Positions 1 to 6,506 are shown, counted from the first letter of the stretch. The stretch: 8,635 nucleotides of DNA from Chlamydiae bacterium RIFCSPHIGHO2_12_FULL_27_8 (GCA_001796155.1 MGLU01000080.1:1763-10397); one strand, 5' to 3'. Numbers and translations: made by a program. The notes: generated by a model not told the origin, from the sequence alone.

Positions 1-250
1 TCTTGGGTATTTCTACTCCTTTTATTGCCGGCGGAAAGTAAGATCCTGAACTCATGCGATTCCAAATTTTATACAAATTTTTGCCTAGATTCGTTTCAAA
101 TTTTTCAATTGACTCTTGGTCTATGCCTGAAGCCCCTTGATTTGCTTTGATTCGCTTCCACGCGTCCCACACTAGTTCTTTTGGAATATCGAATTGTTTT
201 GCTTTACTCAATATTTCGTCCTCTATAAGTTGAATATTATTTAAAGCCAT
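1..250 (-). CDS. ltrA: Group II intron reverse transcriptase/maturase, N-terminal part (runs off left edge)
   Basis: I translated this by hand from the minus strand. The ATG at 250-248 opens 83 codons with no stop before the window edge. The product begins MALNNIQLIEDEILSKAK and contains the stretches WDAWKRIKANQGASGID, NLYKIWNRMSSGSY and FPPAIKGVEIPK. These match the start of bacterial group II intron-encoded proteins, covering the N-terminal extension and first RT block; full proteins are usually 420-600 aa. The catalytic YADD, maturase and any endonuclease domains lie outside the window. The start is fixed because an in-frame TAG directly precedes the ATG. The ORF begins a few bases after the domain III hairpin, as expected for an ORF carried in intron domain IV. 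The intact protein would splice its own intron RNA and drive retrohoming. Base composition is richer in G+C than the neighbouring genes, suggesting acquisition. The visible part is undamaged; intactness of the rest is unknown. Confidence 0.9.
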   Translation of the reverse strand, partial: MALNNIQLIEDEILSKAKQFDIPKELVWDAWKRIKANQGASGIDQESIEKFETNLGKNLYKIWNRMSSGSYFPPAIKGVEIPK

Positions 251-674
251 CTAACGCTATCTCTTTGCTCCAGTACCATTACAGTACTTTCCTCACTACT
301 ATAGATAGCTCCGCCACAGTTCTTGATATTGGTACTCTCATACTTGAGTTTATGCTCTTATATTTCTCCCTTAACATCCAAGCGACTGCTTCCTCCAGTT
401 CCCTATAAAGCCTAGATTAGACTCATGCCATTTCAACACCGAACACCGCTTATGCAATAACCAGATTTCCCATAAGCTTATCCCATTACAACGCAAAGGT
501 AATGGTTTTGATGTTATTTCCAGACCTTACGATGCTTCATCAATAGTTTACTTTCGTTCATCTTTCTAATCTTTACCTCGCCTAGCTTTTGCTAGACTTT
601 CATTCAATGCTCACCACTAGTGCTCTTTACACCAGCAGCTTGAAGTGGTTTGACACCTGCATCTGAATACCGAT
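251..674 (-). ncRNA. Group II intron ribozyme, 5' part (domains I-III)
   Basis: This 470-base stretch without a protein gene is a structured RNA read on the minus strand. Its wording resembles the 5' leader of bacterial group II introns that carry this type of RT: GAACTGTGGCGGAGC, TAGTAGTGAGGAAAGTACTG and GCATAAGCGGTGTTCGGTG are familiar core strings. Supported helices are a domain III stem (256-262 with 303-309) enclosing 272-276/284-288, a 6-bp hairpin 484-489/499-504, and a 5-bp hairpin 582-586/591-595 with an AAAA loop. The RT start codon follows domain III directly. Domains V and VI and the 3' splice site would lie beyond the left edge. I could not place the 5' splice site: no clean GUGYG is visible, and it may lie anywhere from about 650 to 715. 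The upper coordinate is therefore approximate. Confidence 0.8.
256..309 (-). other. Group II intron domain III hairpin
   Basis: The outer stem pairs 256-262 (gctatct on the plus strand) with 303-309 (agatagc), 7 bp without mismatch. The inner hairpin pairs 272-276 (agtac) with 284-288 (gtact) around a 7-nt loop. The intervening GGAGCAAAGAG and GTAGTGAGGAAAG strings on the minus strand are typical of domain III in this intron class. It ends 5 nt before the ATG of the intron-encoded protein. Confidence 0.7.
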
Positions 675-800
675 GTCGAAGGGCCTTTTTCCTTCATCTT
701 TTATAGAGCTTTTAATAAATTATGCCACTAAACACAATTTAAGCTGAAGCACACTAGCATTATAATCCCTATCATGAAAAGTATTACATTTAGGACAAAT
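675..800 (-). ncRNA. Possible TnpB-associated omega RNA region (3' end of tnpB and right end)
   Basis: In characterised IS200/IS605 elements the guide RNA for TnpB is produced from the 3' end of tnpB and the right end, and its guide is the DNA immediately flanking that end. Only position supports the call here: I see one short hairpin (678-682/691-695) and no sequence I recognise as an omega RNA scaffold. The limits are nominal. Confidence 0.25.
678..695 (-). repeat. Candidate right-end hairpin of the IS
   Basis: On the plus strand GAAGG at 678-682 and CCTTC at 691-695 form a 5-bp stem with an 8-nt loop, starting 25 nt past the tnpB stop codon. IS200/IS605 right ends carry a small imperfect hairpin near the cleavage site. 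It could equally belong to the 5' end of the group II intron. There is no U-run, so it is not a good terminator. Confidence 0.3.
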
Positions 801-1781
801 CCATTCCCTTGTTTTTAAATCTAGATTAATATTTTTATACCCACATATACAGCATTTTTTAGAAGATGGATAGAATTGGTCTATTTCTATATATTCTCTT
901 CCATGCCATATTGCTTTATATTTAATCATTCTTTTGAATTCCGCCCATGATGCATCTTGTATGCTTTTAGATAGGTTTTTATTTCTTATCATATTTTTTA
1001 CTTTTAGATCTTCCATTATTATAGTTTGGTTATCACGTATAATTTTTAAAGATTCTTTATGCAAGAAATTATTTCTTTTATTTTTTGTTTTTTCATGAAT
1101 TTTAGCTACTTTAATTATTGCTTTTGTTCTATTTTTGCTTCCCTTTTGTTTTCTACTTATTCTTTTTTGTAATTTTTTTAGGTTTTTTTCAGAGTTTTTA
1201 TAAAATCTGAAGTTTTGAATCTCTTCACCATTAGATAATTTTGCAAATGTTATTAGTCCCACATCTAATGCTATTGCATTTTTAGTTAATGGTAATTTCT
1301 CTATTTCTTTTTCTACTAGAATATTTAAGTAATACTTCCCACTTGATGTTCTTGTGATAGATATGCTTTTTATATTACCAATAATTCCTCTATGTAAAAT
1401 TATAGGTATTGATATTTTAAGCTTTGGTATTTTGAGCTTATTGTCTTCAATTTTAAAAAATTGAGGAATAATTATTGAATTGTTTTCTCTTTTACTTTTA
1501 AAACTTGGAAAATCTGATCTTTTTTTAAAAAAATTATCAAATGCTTTTTTTAAATTTAGAGATGCAGCTTGTAAACTTTGTGAATTTGCTTCTTTCAAAA
1601 AGGGATATTCTTTTTTAAGATTTACGATTCTTTTTTTAAGTTCATAATAACTATATAATTTTTCATTTATTGCAATTTCTAGAAGCTTATTAAATACAAA
1701 TCGACAAGAACCTATTAATTTATTTAAAAATATTATTGTAAGCAAATTCGGATCTAGTCTGAATTTATAAGTATAGTGCAC
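720..1781 (-). CDS. tnpB: TnpB RNA-guided endonuclease of IS200/IS605 (OrfB)
   Basis: The product is 353 aa. It starts in the usual TnpB style (MHYTYKFRLDPN) and has the N-terminal helical region, then a split RuvC nuclease: ALDVG with D173, IIMEDL with E257, and HDRDYNAS with D339 as the likely third acidic residue. A zinc ribbon lies between the last two (C310, C313, C329, C332). All key residues are present, so it looks catalytically intact. TnpB proteins cut DNA next to a short target-adjacent motif under guidance of an RNA from the element's right end, which helps the element persist. The start is GTG at 1781, sharing one base with the tnpA stop (TAGTG). AAGGA at 1797-1793 is a candidate ribosome site, 11 nt away. 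It is slightly shorter than many family members, with a brief tail after the last RuvC motif. Very AT-rich, like the host genes. Confidence 0.95.
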   Translation of the reverse strand: MHYTYKFRLDPNLLTIIFLNKLIGSCRFVFNKLLEIAINEKLYSYYELKKRIVNLKKEYPFLKEANSQSLQAASLNLKKAFDNFFKKRSDFPSFKSKRENNSIIIPQFFKIEDNKLKIPKLKISIPIILHRGIIGNIKSISITRTSSGKYYLNILVEKEIEKLPLTKNAIALDVGLITFAKLSNGEEIQNFRFYKNSEKNLKKLQKRISRKQKGSKNRTKAIIKVAKIHEKTKNKRNNFLHKESLKIIRDNQTIIMEDLKVKNMIRNKNLSKSIQDASWAEFKRMIKYKAIWHGREYIEIDQFYPSSKKCCICGYKNINLDLKTREWICPKCNTFHDRDYNASVLQLKLCLVA

Positions 1782-2188
1782 TATTTATTTTGTCCTTCTA
1801 TATATTTTTTTATACTTTCATCAGAAATACTACCTATTGTTTCTACATAATATGAAGGATTCCACAAATGCTCTTTCCATAAACATTCTGTTAAAACGGG
1901 AAAAAATAATAATAGTTTTCTTGCACTAATTCCTTTAATCATTTTAACAATATATGAAATTGAGAAATTAGGTTCCGCCGAAACAAATATATGAACATGA
2001 TCTTTTTCACCAACTTCAATTACTTCAATATGAAATCCTTTATCATTAGCTATTTGTAAAATAAGTTTTTTTAAATATGTTTCAACATCTTCAGATAAAA
2101 TTTTCTTTCTATATTTTGTTGAAAAAACAATATGATAATTTACATTGTAAACACATGTTCTTTTAATTTTGAGATTTTGTTTTTTCAT
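1781..2188 (-). CDS. tnpA: IS200/IS605 Y1 transposase TnpA
   Basis: The 135-aa product starting at ATG 2188 (MKKQNLKIKRTC) is a full-length single-domain HUH transposase. It shows the metal-binding HVH motif (H64, H66), followed by the typical SYIVKMIKGISARKL helix and SYYVETIG strand. The C-terminal helix KKYIEGQ supplies the nucleophilic tyrosine Y129 and Q133, with the same Y-x3-Q spacing as ISHp608 TnpA. The enzyme excises and inserts the element as a single-stranded circle by recognising subterminal hairpins. A longer in-frame start (TTG at 2224) exists, but it coincides with a promoter -35 box and adds no conserved sequence, so I use the ATG. No Shine-Dalgarno is visible upstream. tnpA and tnpB overlap by one base, indicating translational coupling. 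The gene appears functional. Confidence 0.95.
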   Translation of the reverse strand: MKKQNLKIKRTCVYNVNYHIVFSTKYRKKILSEDVETYLKKLILQIANDKGFHIEVIEVGEKDHVHIFVSAEPNFSISYIVKMIKGISARKLLLFFPVLTECLWKEHLWNPSYYVETIGSISDESIKKYIEGQNK

Positions 2189-2194
2189 GTAGAT

Positions 2195-2224
2195 AGTATA
2201 TAAACTATTAAGATATTTTATCAA
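2195..2224 (-). promoter_or_regulatory. Candidate tnpA promoter, apparently leaderless
   Basis: The minus strand reads TTGATA (2224-2219), 18 nt, then TATACT (2200-2195), each one mismatch from the sigma-70 consensus. The ATG of tnpA begins only 6 nt after the -10 box, so transcription would start at or next to the start codon. This agrees with the absence of a ribosome site. AT-rich DNA gives chance matches, so this is moderate evidence. Confidence 0.45.
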
Positions 2225-2247
2225 TATATTATTTTAAATCATATATT
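2223..2247. repeat. AT-only inverted repeat in the IS left end
   Basis: AATATAT (2223-2229) and ATATATT (2241-2247) are perfect inverted copies separated by 11 nt, about 17 nt inside the inferred left border. IS200/IS605 left ends carry a subterminal hairpin bound by TnpA, and this is the best candidate seen. Being pure A/T, it may be chance. Confidence 0.35.
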
Positions 2248-2264
2248 ATATATTTTTATTTTCC

Positions 2265-2533
2265 GTCAAATTTCGTTTGTGATAATGATTTGCTTTCATC
2301 TCTCCTTTGAAAAGGAAAGGATTCCCACAAATGATCCTAAAACAAATATTAATTTTTGGAGGGAAAAACTTCAAAAAAATGCTGAGAGAGATAGAAATAA
2401 TGTAAATATGCTGAAAGCTATGGGGTGGAAAGTTAGGATAGTTTGGTTGTGCTTTTTGAAAAATAAAAAAAAATTTAAATCTATCGATTATATTAATGAA
2501 GTAGTTGAGTGGATTACAGACTGCATTGAATAG
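2265..2533 (+). pseudogene. vsr: Vsr very-short-patch-repair endonuclease, 5'-truncated remnant
   Basis: The frame ending at TAG 2531-2533 reads PKTNINFWREKLQKNAERDR, then LKAMGWKVRIVW, then LC. This lines up along its length with the C-terminal half of E. coli Vsr (TRTEFWLEKIGKNVERDRRD, GWRVLIVWEC, and a final EWI). The cysteine of the WEC zinc ligand is kept (here WLC). Farther upstream, FVIMICFH looks like a decayed FVHGCFWH strand lacking the tryptophan. Everything before that is missing, including the catalytic aspartate and most of the fold; the full protein is about 150 aa. The first usable start, GTG at 2279, has no ribosome site and lies inside the homology, so it is not a real gene start. 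Homology begins at about the inferred left border of the IS, so the IS or a linked rearrangement probably cut the gene. An intact Vsr would nick T:G mismatches left by deamination of methylated cytosine. No cytosine methylase is in this window. Confidence 0.75.
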
Positions 2534-2586
2534 TTTTTTTAGTGTCTTCTTCCGGTATTCAGGGCTATTTTATTAAAAAAATTATT

Positions 2587-2661
2587 TTAATTTAAACCTA
2601 ATAAACATTTTAAATAAGAGTCATCCAAAGCAGCAGATAATATATTAAGATTATTCGCCAT
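2587..2661 (-). CDS. Possible 24-aa ORF overlapping the end of ptr
   Basis: An ATG at 2661-2659 lies inside the last codons of ptr, in the +1 frame. It opens a 24-codon frame reading MANNLNILSAALD, DSYLKCLLGLN, then TAA. The overlap of start and upstream stop (11 nt) resembles how genes in this cluster are joined, and the peptide looks like plausible coding sequence rather than poly-A/T translation. I recognise no family. It may be a real small protein, the remaining 5' end of a longer gene lost when the adjacent mobile DNA arrived, or chance. No clear ribosome site was identified. Confidence 0.25.
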   Translation of the reverse strand: MANNLNILSAALDDSYLKCLLGLN

Positions 2662-5518
2662 TTTTGTTTAAACTATAGCTGCCGATTTTATTAAAATCTA
2701 TTACCTTTCTATATTCAAAAGGATTCGAAATTTTACCTTCAAATAAAACTGCAATCCTTTTTCTGTTTTCTTTTGATAAAAAATCTTTTGAATTTTTTAA
2801 AAAGTCTTCATAAGATAAATTTTTTAGAGATTCAACTCTTTTCTCAATATGTGAAAAATCTTTTTCTTCAAATGCTAAAAAATTGAGTTTTTCAGTTTGA
2901 TCAATGAGATTTTTATCGGGAAGTGAAATCGTTGTTATAAGATTGTTTTTAATATTTTCAAATCTATCTTTACTTATGTTTTTTTCAAGATCCTGCAAAT
3001 ATTCTTCTATGAAAATTTCAAAACGTGTTATTAAATCAAAAACTAAATGCGAGTTTGATTGAACTGCAAACATCTGAAACAACCTTTTTTTTACTGCAAA
3101 ATCCTGTGCATATGCCATATATGCAGTTTTTTGTTTAGAACGCAGCTCTGTAAAAAATGATTCTTTCAATGCTTGTGATAAAATTGTTTGTGCACTCCTT
3201 TTGTCATAGGTAAAATTTCCTTGATCTAATACTAATACAACACCATTTCCTAATAAATCGGTCTTTTGAAGGTTATAATATGGGCCTGACGAGTTGTTCA
3301 TTTCAAAAATTTCTGTTTTATATTGATCTTTGATCGGAAAAGCTTGTTTGCCAATAATATCTTTTATATCAAAATATAAACTTTCAGATTGCTTTAAACT
3401 CAAATTTCCGTTTATAAAACCTTCAATATAAATGTTTTGAAATAAACTATTTTTAAAATTTATGAAATCTTCAAATTTTATATTTTTTAAAATTTCTGTT
3501 TTTTCATCGCTTGTCAAGGAATTGGAAATTAATACGGAAAATAAATAATTTTTTGCTTGAAATATAGGAAGTACTTTTTTTTCATTTAAAAAATTGTATT
3601 CTAACGATTGATAAATTATATCAAAATTCTCTTTGGAAATTTTGAAATTATTGATCTCTTTTAATATTTCTTCTAAAAGAATCGAGGCCTTTTGCGAATA
3701 ACCGTTTATTTTAATAATTATAGAATACATGTCATTTTTAATTTCCGGAAAAAGCCCGGCTTCATTTGCAGCAGTTATAGTAGATAAAAGTTTTTCATTT
3801 AATGCTTTTATATATAAATCTTTTAAAACCTGATTTTTTTTATCGTTATTCAATATAGGATCTTTAATAGATAAAATTATTGAAACCTGAGGCATTTTAA
3901 AATCTATATCTTTTTTGAAATAAATTGACGCAAACTCATTGTTGACAATTTTTATTGGCTCTTTTTGAACAGAGTTATCATTTAAAATTTTTAAATCTGT
4001 CGGAATAAAAGGATTTGGGGGAGGAAGCTTTATATTTGTATCTATAGAGTCTTTTGAAAGTTCCGTTTTTAACTTCGCATCCATGTCTAAAATTGTATAT
4101 TCCGCATCAGTCCACTTTTCTTTTTTATCCGCTATAGCGGCTACGTTTTTTTGATCAGTCATTAAAAAATACTGACAGGATTTATAGCTGAAATTTTTTA
4201 ATGTTTTAATGATGTCTTCTGCAATGTATTCTTTTGCAAAAATTAAATTTCTAGGATATGAAGATAAATCTTCATGAATCAAATTTGCAGCTTCATTTGC
4301 TGCATATTCAAATGCATCTTCATGTGACTGATATTCGTAATTTAAATTTTTCATGTTTTCCATTTCTTCATATATATATTTGGGAATACCGGAAATTATT
4401 AAATTGTTGATAGCACTATGTACTCTTTTTATAACTTCATCCCTATTTTTAATTCCGCTTTCAGTTAGAGAAATTTCAATTGCAAAAAGATATGAGTTAT
4501 CAGATATCCTTTCCATGCCAATATCTAAATTTTCAGCTAAATAATCATTTTTTAAACTTTGAAGTATTGAATTTTTTTGACCTCTTTTTAATGTATACGC
4601 TAAAATTTCAAGAGTTTTATTGTCTATTTCACTTTGAGTTAATTTCACTTCCCATTCAAGAGATATTATGTTCATATTTGAAATAGGCTTTATATATACT
4701 ATTTTAGAAAGATTGTCGTTTGAAAAATAGTTTTCATTAATTGTTAATGGATCTTTTCCCTTGTTTTCTATAGGTGAAAATTTTGAAACAGCCATCTCTT
4801 TCAAAACATCTAAGTCTAAAGGCGAATAGATAACAAGCGTCATCAAATTTGAACTATAATGCTCATTATACCACTTTACAAGCTCTGATATAGGCATGTC
4901 CCCAAGCGTTTTGGAGTTTCCTGTAGGAAATTTTACATTAGGATGATTTGGATTGCCAATCACTTTTGTTACCATCCATTTTCTTCTTCCATCATGCTCT
5001 ATATTTTTTGAGTCTTCCTGATCAATAGCAAAAAGTTCTCTTTTTACATGAGATGGATCAAATGTAGGATCTATAAAAAAATGAGATAATCTATCCAGTG
5101 CACCTTCAAATGCATCGCTGTTTATTGAAAACATATAAACTGTTTTATCAGATGTTGTATAAGCATTTGGTGAACCGCCATTATCAAAAATATATCTAAA
5201 ATATCCGGCTTCATCAGGATACTTTTTTGAACCTTTAAAAAGCATATGTTCTAAAAAATGAGCCGTTCCGGGATATTTTTCCGGGTCTTCCAAATATCCG
5301 GTCTGAACTGCAAGTGCTGCACTTGATAAATCAGCTTTTTTATCTGAAATGATTAAAACTCTTAAACCATTATCAAGCCTAAGTTTTAAAATCCCTCTAT
5401 CTTTCATTGCAGGGTTTAATATTTTTAATGAAGAAGTATCTTTAATAATTTGATATGTCGGAACTTCATTTGAAAAGATATTAAAAATCGAAAAAATTAA
5501 TAAAATTGTCTTCTTCAC
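2651..5518 (-). CDS. ptr: M16 zinc metalloprotease, insulinase/pitrilysin family
   Basis: The 955-aa product has the full-length pitrilysin/insulysin layout of four related domains in one chain. The inverted zinc motif HFLEH is at 87-91 (H87, H91 ligands, E90 catalytic), and the third ligand is E168 in AIDQED. The spacing matches E. coli pitrilysin residue for residue, with numbering shifted by one. The C-terminal half keeps the substrate-binding pair R793 and Y800 in ELRSKQKTAY, equivalent to the Arg/Tyr of insulin-degrading enzyme. The N-terminus (MKKTILLIFSIFNIFS) is a basic-hydrophobic export signal without a clear cleavage site, so the enzyme is probably periplasmic. It likely degrades short peptides; the natural substrate is unknown. 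It starts with GTG 1 nt after the plsB stop, with AAGGG 6 nt upstream. Chlamydiae carry a protease of this family and size in the same neighbourhood. It is last in the cluster, and no convincing terminator follows. Confidence 0.95.
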   Translation of the reverse strand: MKKTILLIFSIFNIFSNEVPTYQIIKDTSSLKILNPAMKDRGILKLRLDNGLRVLIISDKKADLSSAALAVQTGYLEDPEKYPGTAHFLEHMLFKGSKKYPDEAGYFRYIFDNGGSPNAYTTSDKTVYMFSINSDAFEGALDRLSHFFIDPTFDPSHVKRELFAIDQEDSKNIEHDGRRKWMVTKVIGNPNHPNVKFPTGNSKTLGDMPISELVKWYNEHYSSNLMTLVIYSPLDLDVLKEMAVSKFSPIENKGKDPLTINENYFSNDNLSKIVYIKPISNMNIISLEWEVKLTQSEIDNKTLEILAYTLKRGQKNSILQSLKNDYLAENLDIGMERISDNSYLFAIEISLTESGIKNRDEVIKRVHSAINNLIISGIPKYIYEEMENMKNLNYEYQSHEDAFEYAANEAANLIHEDLSSYPRNLIFAKEYIAEDIIKTLKNFSYKSCQYFLMTDQKNVAAIADKKEKWTDAEYTILDMDAKLKTELSKDSIDTNIKLPPPNPFIPTDLKILNDNSVQKEPIKIVNNEFASIYFKKDIDFKMPQVSIILSIKDPILNNDKKNQVLKDLYIKALNEKLLSTITAANEAGLFPEIKNDMYSIIIKINGYSQKASILLEEILKEINNFKISKENFDIIYQSLEYNFLNEKKVLPIFQAKNYLFSVLISNSLTSDEKTEILKNIKFEDFINFKNSLFQNIYIEGFINGNLSLKQSESLYFDIKDIIGKQAFPIKDQYKTEIFEMNNSSGPYYNLQKTDLLGNGVVLVLDQGNFTYDKRSAQTILSQALKESFFTELRSKQKTAYMAYAQDFAVKKRLFQMFAVQSNSHLVFDLITRFEIFIEEYLQDLEKNISKDRFENIKNNLITTISLPDKNLIDQTEKLNFLAFEEKDFSHIEKRVESLKNLSYEDFLKNSKDFLSKENRKRIAVLFEGKISNPFEYRKVIDFNKIGSYSLNKNGE

Positions 5519-5519
5519 T

Positions 5520-6506
5520 TTAAACCCTTTTTGTTTTGTTTAAAAATTCATTTTTTACAATTCCATGTAAATATTTAGCTCTTTTTACTCTGTTTTCAAT
5601 TCTATCATTTGATTTTTCCGGAAAATTTTCCATATCAATCTCATCTGAAAAACTTAAAAAAATTTTTGATTTTTTTACACTTCTTTTCTCTCCAATTTCA
5701 ATCTGAATGCTTTCAGGCGGAGGAAGAAGATAGTATGTAAAAAGAGTTAAAAGAATAAAATGAGTTTTAATTTTTGATTTTTTTGCCATTAAATAAATCA
5801 TCTCTATGCTTTGAGGATCAAAATCAGCTATTGAAATGTTGCCATTTTCTATTCGGTCTCTACCCCCACTTGGAGCTACATATATTATTTTTCCGCCTTC
5901 AGATAAAAGTGAGCTCATTTTTGTCATTACTCTTTTATTGTGAAGTTGTTTTTCATGTTTTTTTTCTAAATCTATATCAAGATACCTTTTTGAGTATATA
6001 CACAAAAGATCTACACCTTTGCTAAAAGGTACTGCCAAGGGATCGGATATTACTCTTTCTCCCGCAACAAAAATAATATTTTTTTGAAGTTTATTAAATT
6101 TTTCTTCTAAAAGAATAAAAATTGCCTCCGGATCACATTCACTTTGATGGTTGGACAATAAAATTACATTTTCATTTTGATCTATATAATTTTGAATTTT
6201 TTCCAAATTTTCAATTCCATAAATTTGAGAATTTTTATCAATTAACGGTCTTATGAAATTTTTTCCAAATTCATAATAATTAAATGGTGATTCTATTTTT
6301 TTATGGTAATCGTCAAATTTAAAAGGATTTTTAATTTGATCAATCATTAATTTTGTTAAGGTAATAAATAATTCATCAATTTCATTTTCAGATATCTTTG
6401 ATTCATTTTTGTATTCTAAAAAAAGTTCTTTTAAAATTTTAAAATATTTATCTTCAAAATTTTTGCTCTCTTTTAATTTTTCTAAAAAAATTAAAAAATT
6501 AGACAT
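5520..6506 (-). CDS. plsB: Glycerol-3-phosphate acyltransferase, plant/chlamydial soluble type
   Basis: The 328-aa product matches the soluble acyl-ACP-dependent GPAT of plastids and chlamydiae, not the ~800-aa membrane PlsB of E. coli. After a helical N-terminal domain of about 75 residues, the acyltransferase blocks appear in order. SNHQSECDPE carries the H120-x4-D125 catalytic pair; FVAGERVISDPLAVPFSKG and LLCIYSKR (about 147-174) form the second block; and YVAPSGGRDR (209-218) binds the glycerol phosphate. The enzyme adds the first acyl chain to sn-glycerol 3-phosphate, making lysophosphatidate for membrane lipid synthesis. No membrane-spanning segment is obvious apart from a short hydrophobic stretch near 249-262. 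It begins with ATG overlapping the rng stop by 8 nt (ATGTCTAA), with GGAG 9 nt upstream, so the two are translationally coupled. Its presence is the main reason for assigning the window to Chlamydiota. Confidence 0.93.
   Translation of the reverse strand: MSNFLIFLEKLKESKNFEDKYFKILKELFLEYKNESKISENEIDELFITLTKLMIDQIKNPFKFDDYHKKIESPFNYYEFGKNFIRPLIDKNSQIYGIENLEKIQNYIDQNENVILLSNHQSECDPEAIFILLEEKFNKLQKNIIFVAGERVISDPLAVPFSKGVDLLCIYSKRYLDIDLEKKHEKQLHNKRVMTKMSSLLSEGGKIIYVAPSGGRDRIENGNISIADFDPQSIEMIYLMAKKSKIKTHFILLTLFTYYLLPPPESIQIEIGEKRSVKKSKIFLSFSDEIDMENFPEKSNDRIENRVKRAKYLHGIVKNEFLNKTKRV
5525..5529 (-). promoter_or_regulatory. Ribosome binding site supporting the ptr GTG start
   Basis: AAGGG lies 6 nt upstream of the GTG at 5518-5516, inside the end of plsB. 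It supports the GTG, whose product begins with the signal-like MKKTILLIF. Confidence 0.5.

Larger units (their letters stand above)
1..674 (-). mobile_element. Group II intron (retroelement), 5' portion
   Basis: The ribozyme domains and the start of the encoded reverse transcriptase together define a mobile group II intron oriented on the minus strand, with its 3' part outside the window. It abuts the 3' end of tnpB in the same orientation. The G+C content is visibly higher than in the surrounding tnpB, rng or ptr genes, pointing to independent, later arrival. Exact 5' border unresolved. Confidence 0.8.
676..2264 (-). mobile_element. IS200/IS605-family insertion sequence (IS605 group, tnpA + tnpB)
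   Basis: A Y1 transposase gene and a tnpB gene overlap by one base on the same strand, the usual layout of this family. Such elements transpose as single-stranded DNA, lack terminal inverted repeats and make no target duplication, so the borders must be inferred. On the tnpA side the minus strand reads TTTGAC (2270-2265) just before AT-rich leader DNA; this resembles TTGAC/TTGAT-type target sites of the family, and Vsr homology starts at the same place. On the tnpB side a short hairpin (678-682/691-695) and TTCGAC (680-675) are a candidate right end, but this is weak because the group II intron starts nearby. Both genes look intact. Element presence is firm; both borders, especially the right one, are tentative. 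Confidence 0.85.

Noticed and set aside
251..719. A CRISPR array or protein-coding gene in the higher-G+C stretch
   Set aside because: There are no regularly spaced direct repeats and no extended reading frame; the helices and core strings fit a group II intron ribozyme.
2189..2224. TTG at 2224 as the tnpA start, adding 12 residues
   Set aside because: The extra residues are not conserved family sequence and the TTG is part of a good -35 box; the ATG at 2188 gives the normal length and N-terminus.
2279..2533. An intact 84-aa protein starting at GTG 2279
   Set aside because: The homology to Vsr continues upstream of the GTG, there is no ribosome site, and the catalytic half is missing, so it is treated as a pseudogene fragment.
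2572..2591. Perfect 7-bp inverted repeat ATTAAAA / TTTTAAT between the ptr and vsr 3' ends, possible bidirectional terminator
   Set aside because: The stem is entirely A/T with a 6-nt loop and has no G-C pairs or clean U-run after it; in such AT-rich DNA this is expected by chance.
4353..4686. Plus-strand open frames inside ptr (and similar ones near 5774-6025 and 8345-8590)
   Set aside because: They lie antisense to well-supported genes, resemble no family, and are expected in AT-rich genes read in reverse.
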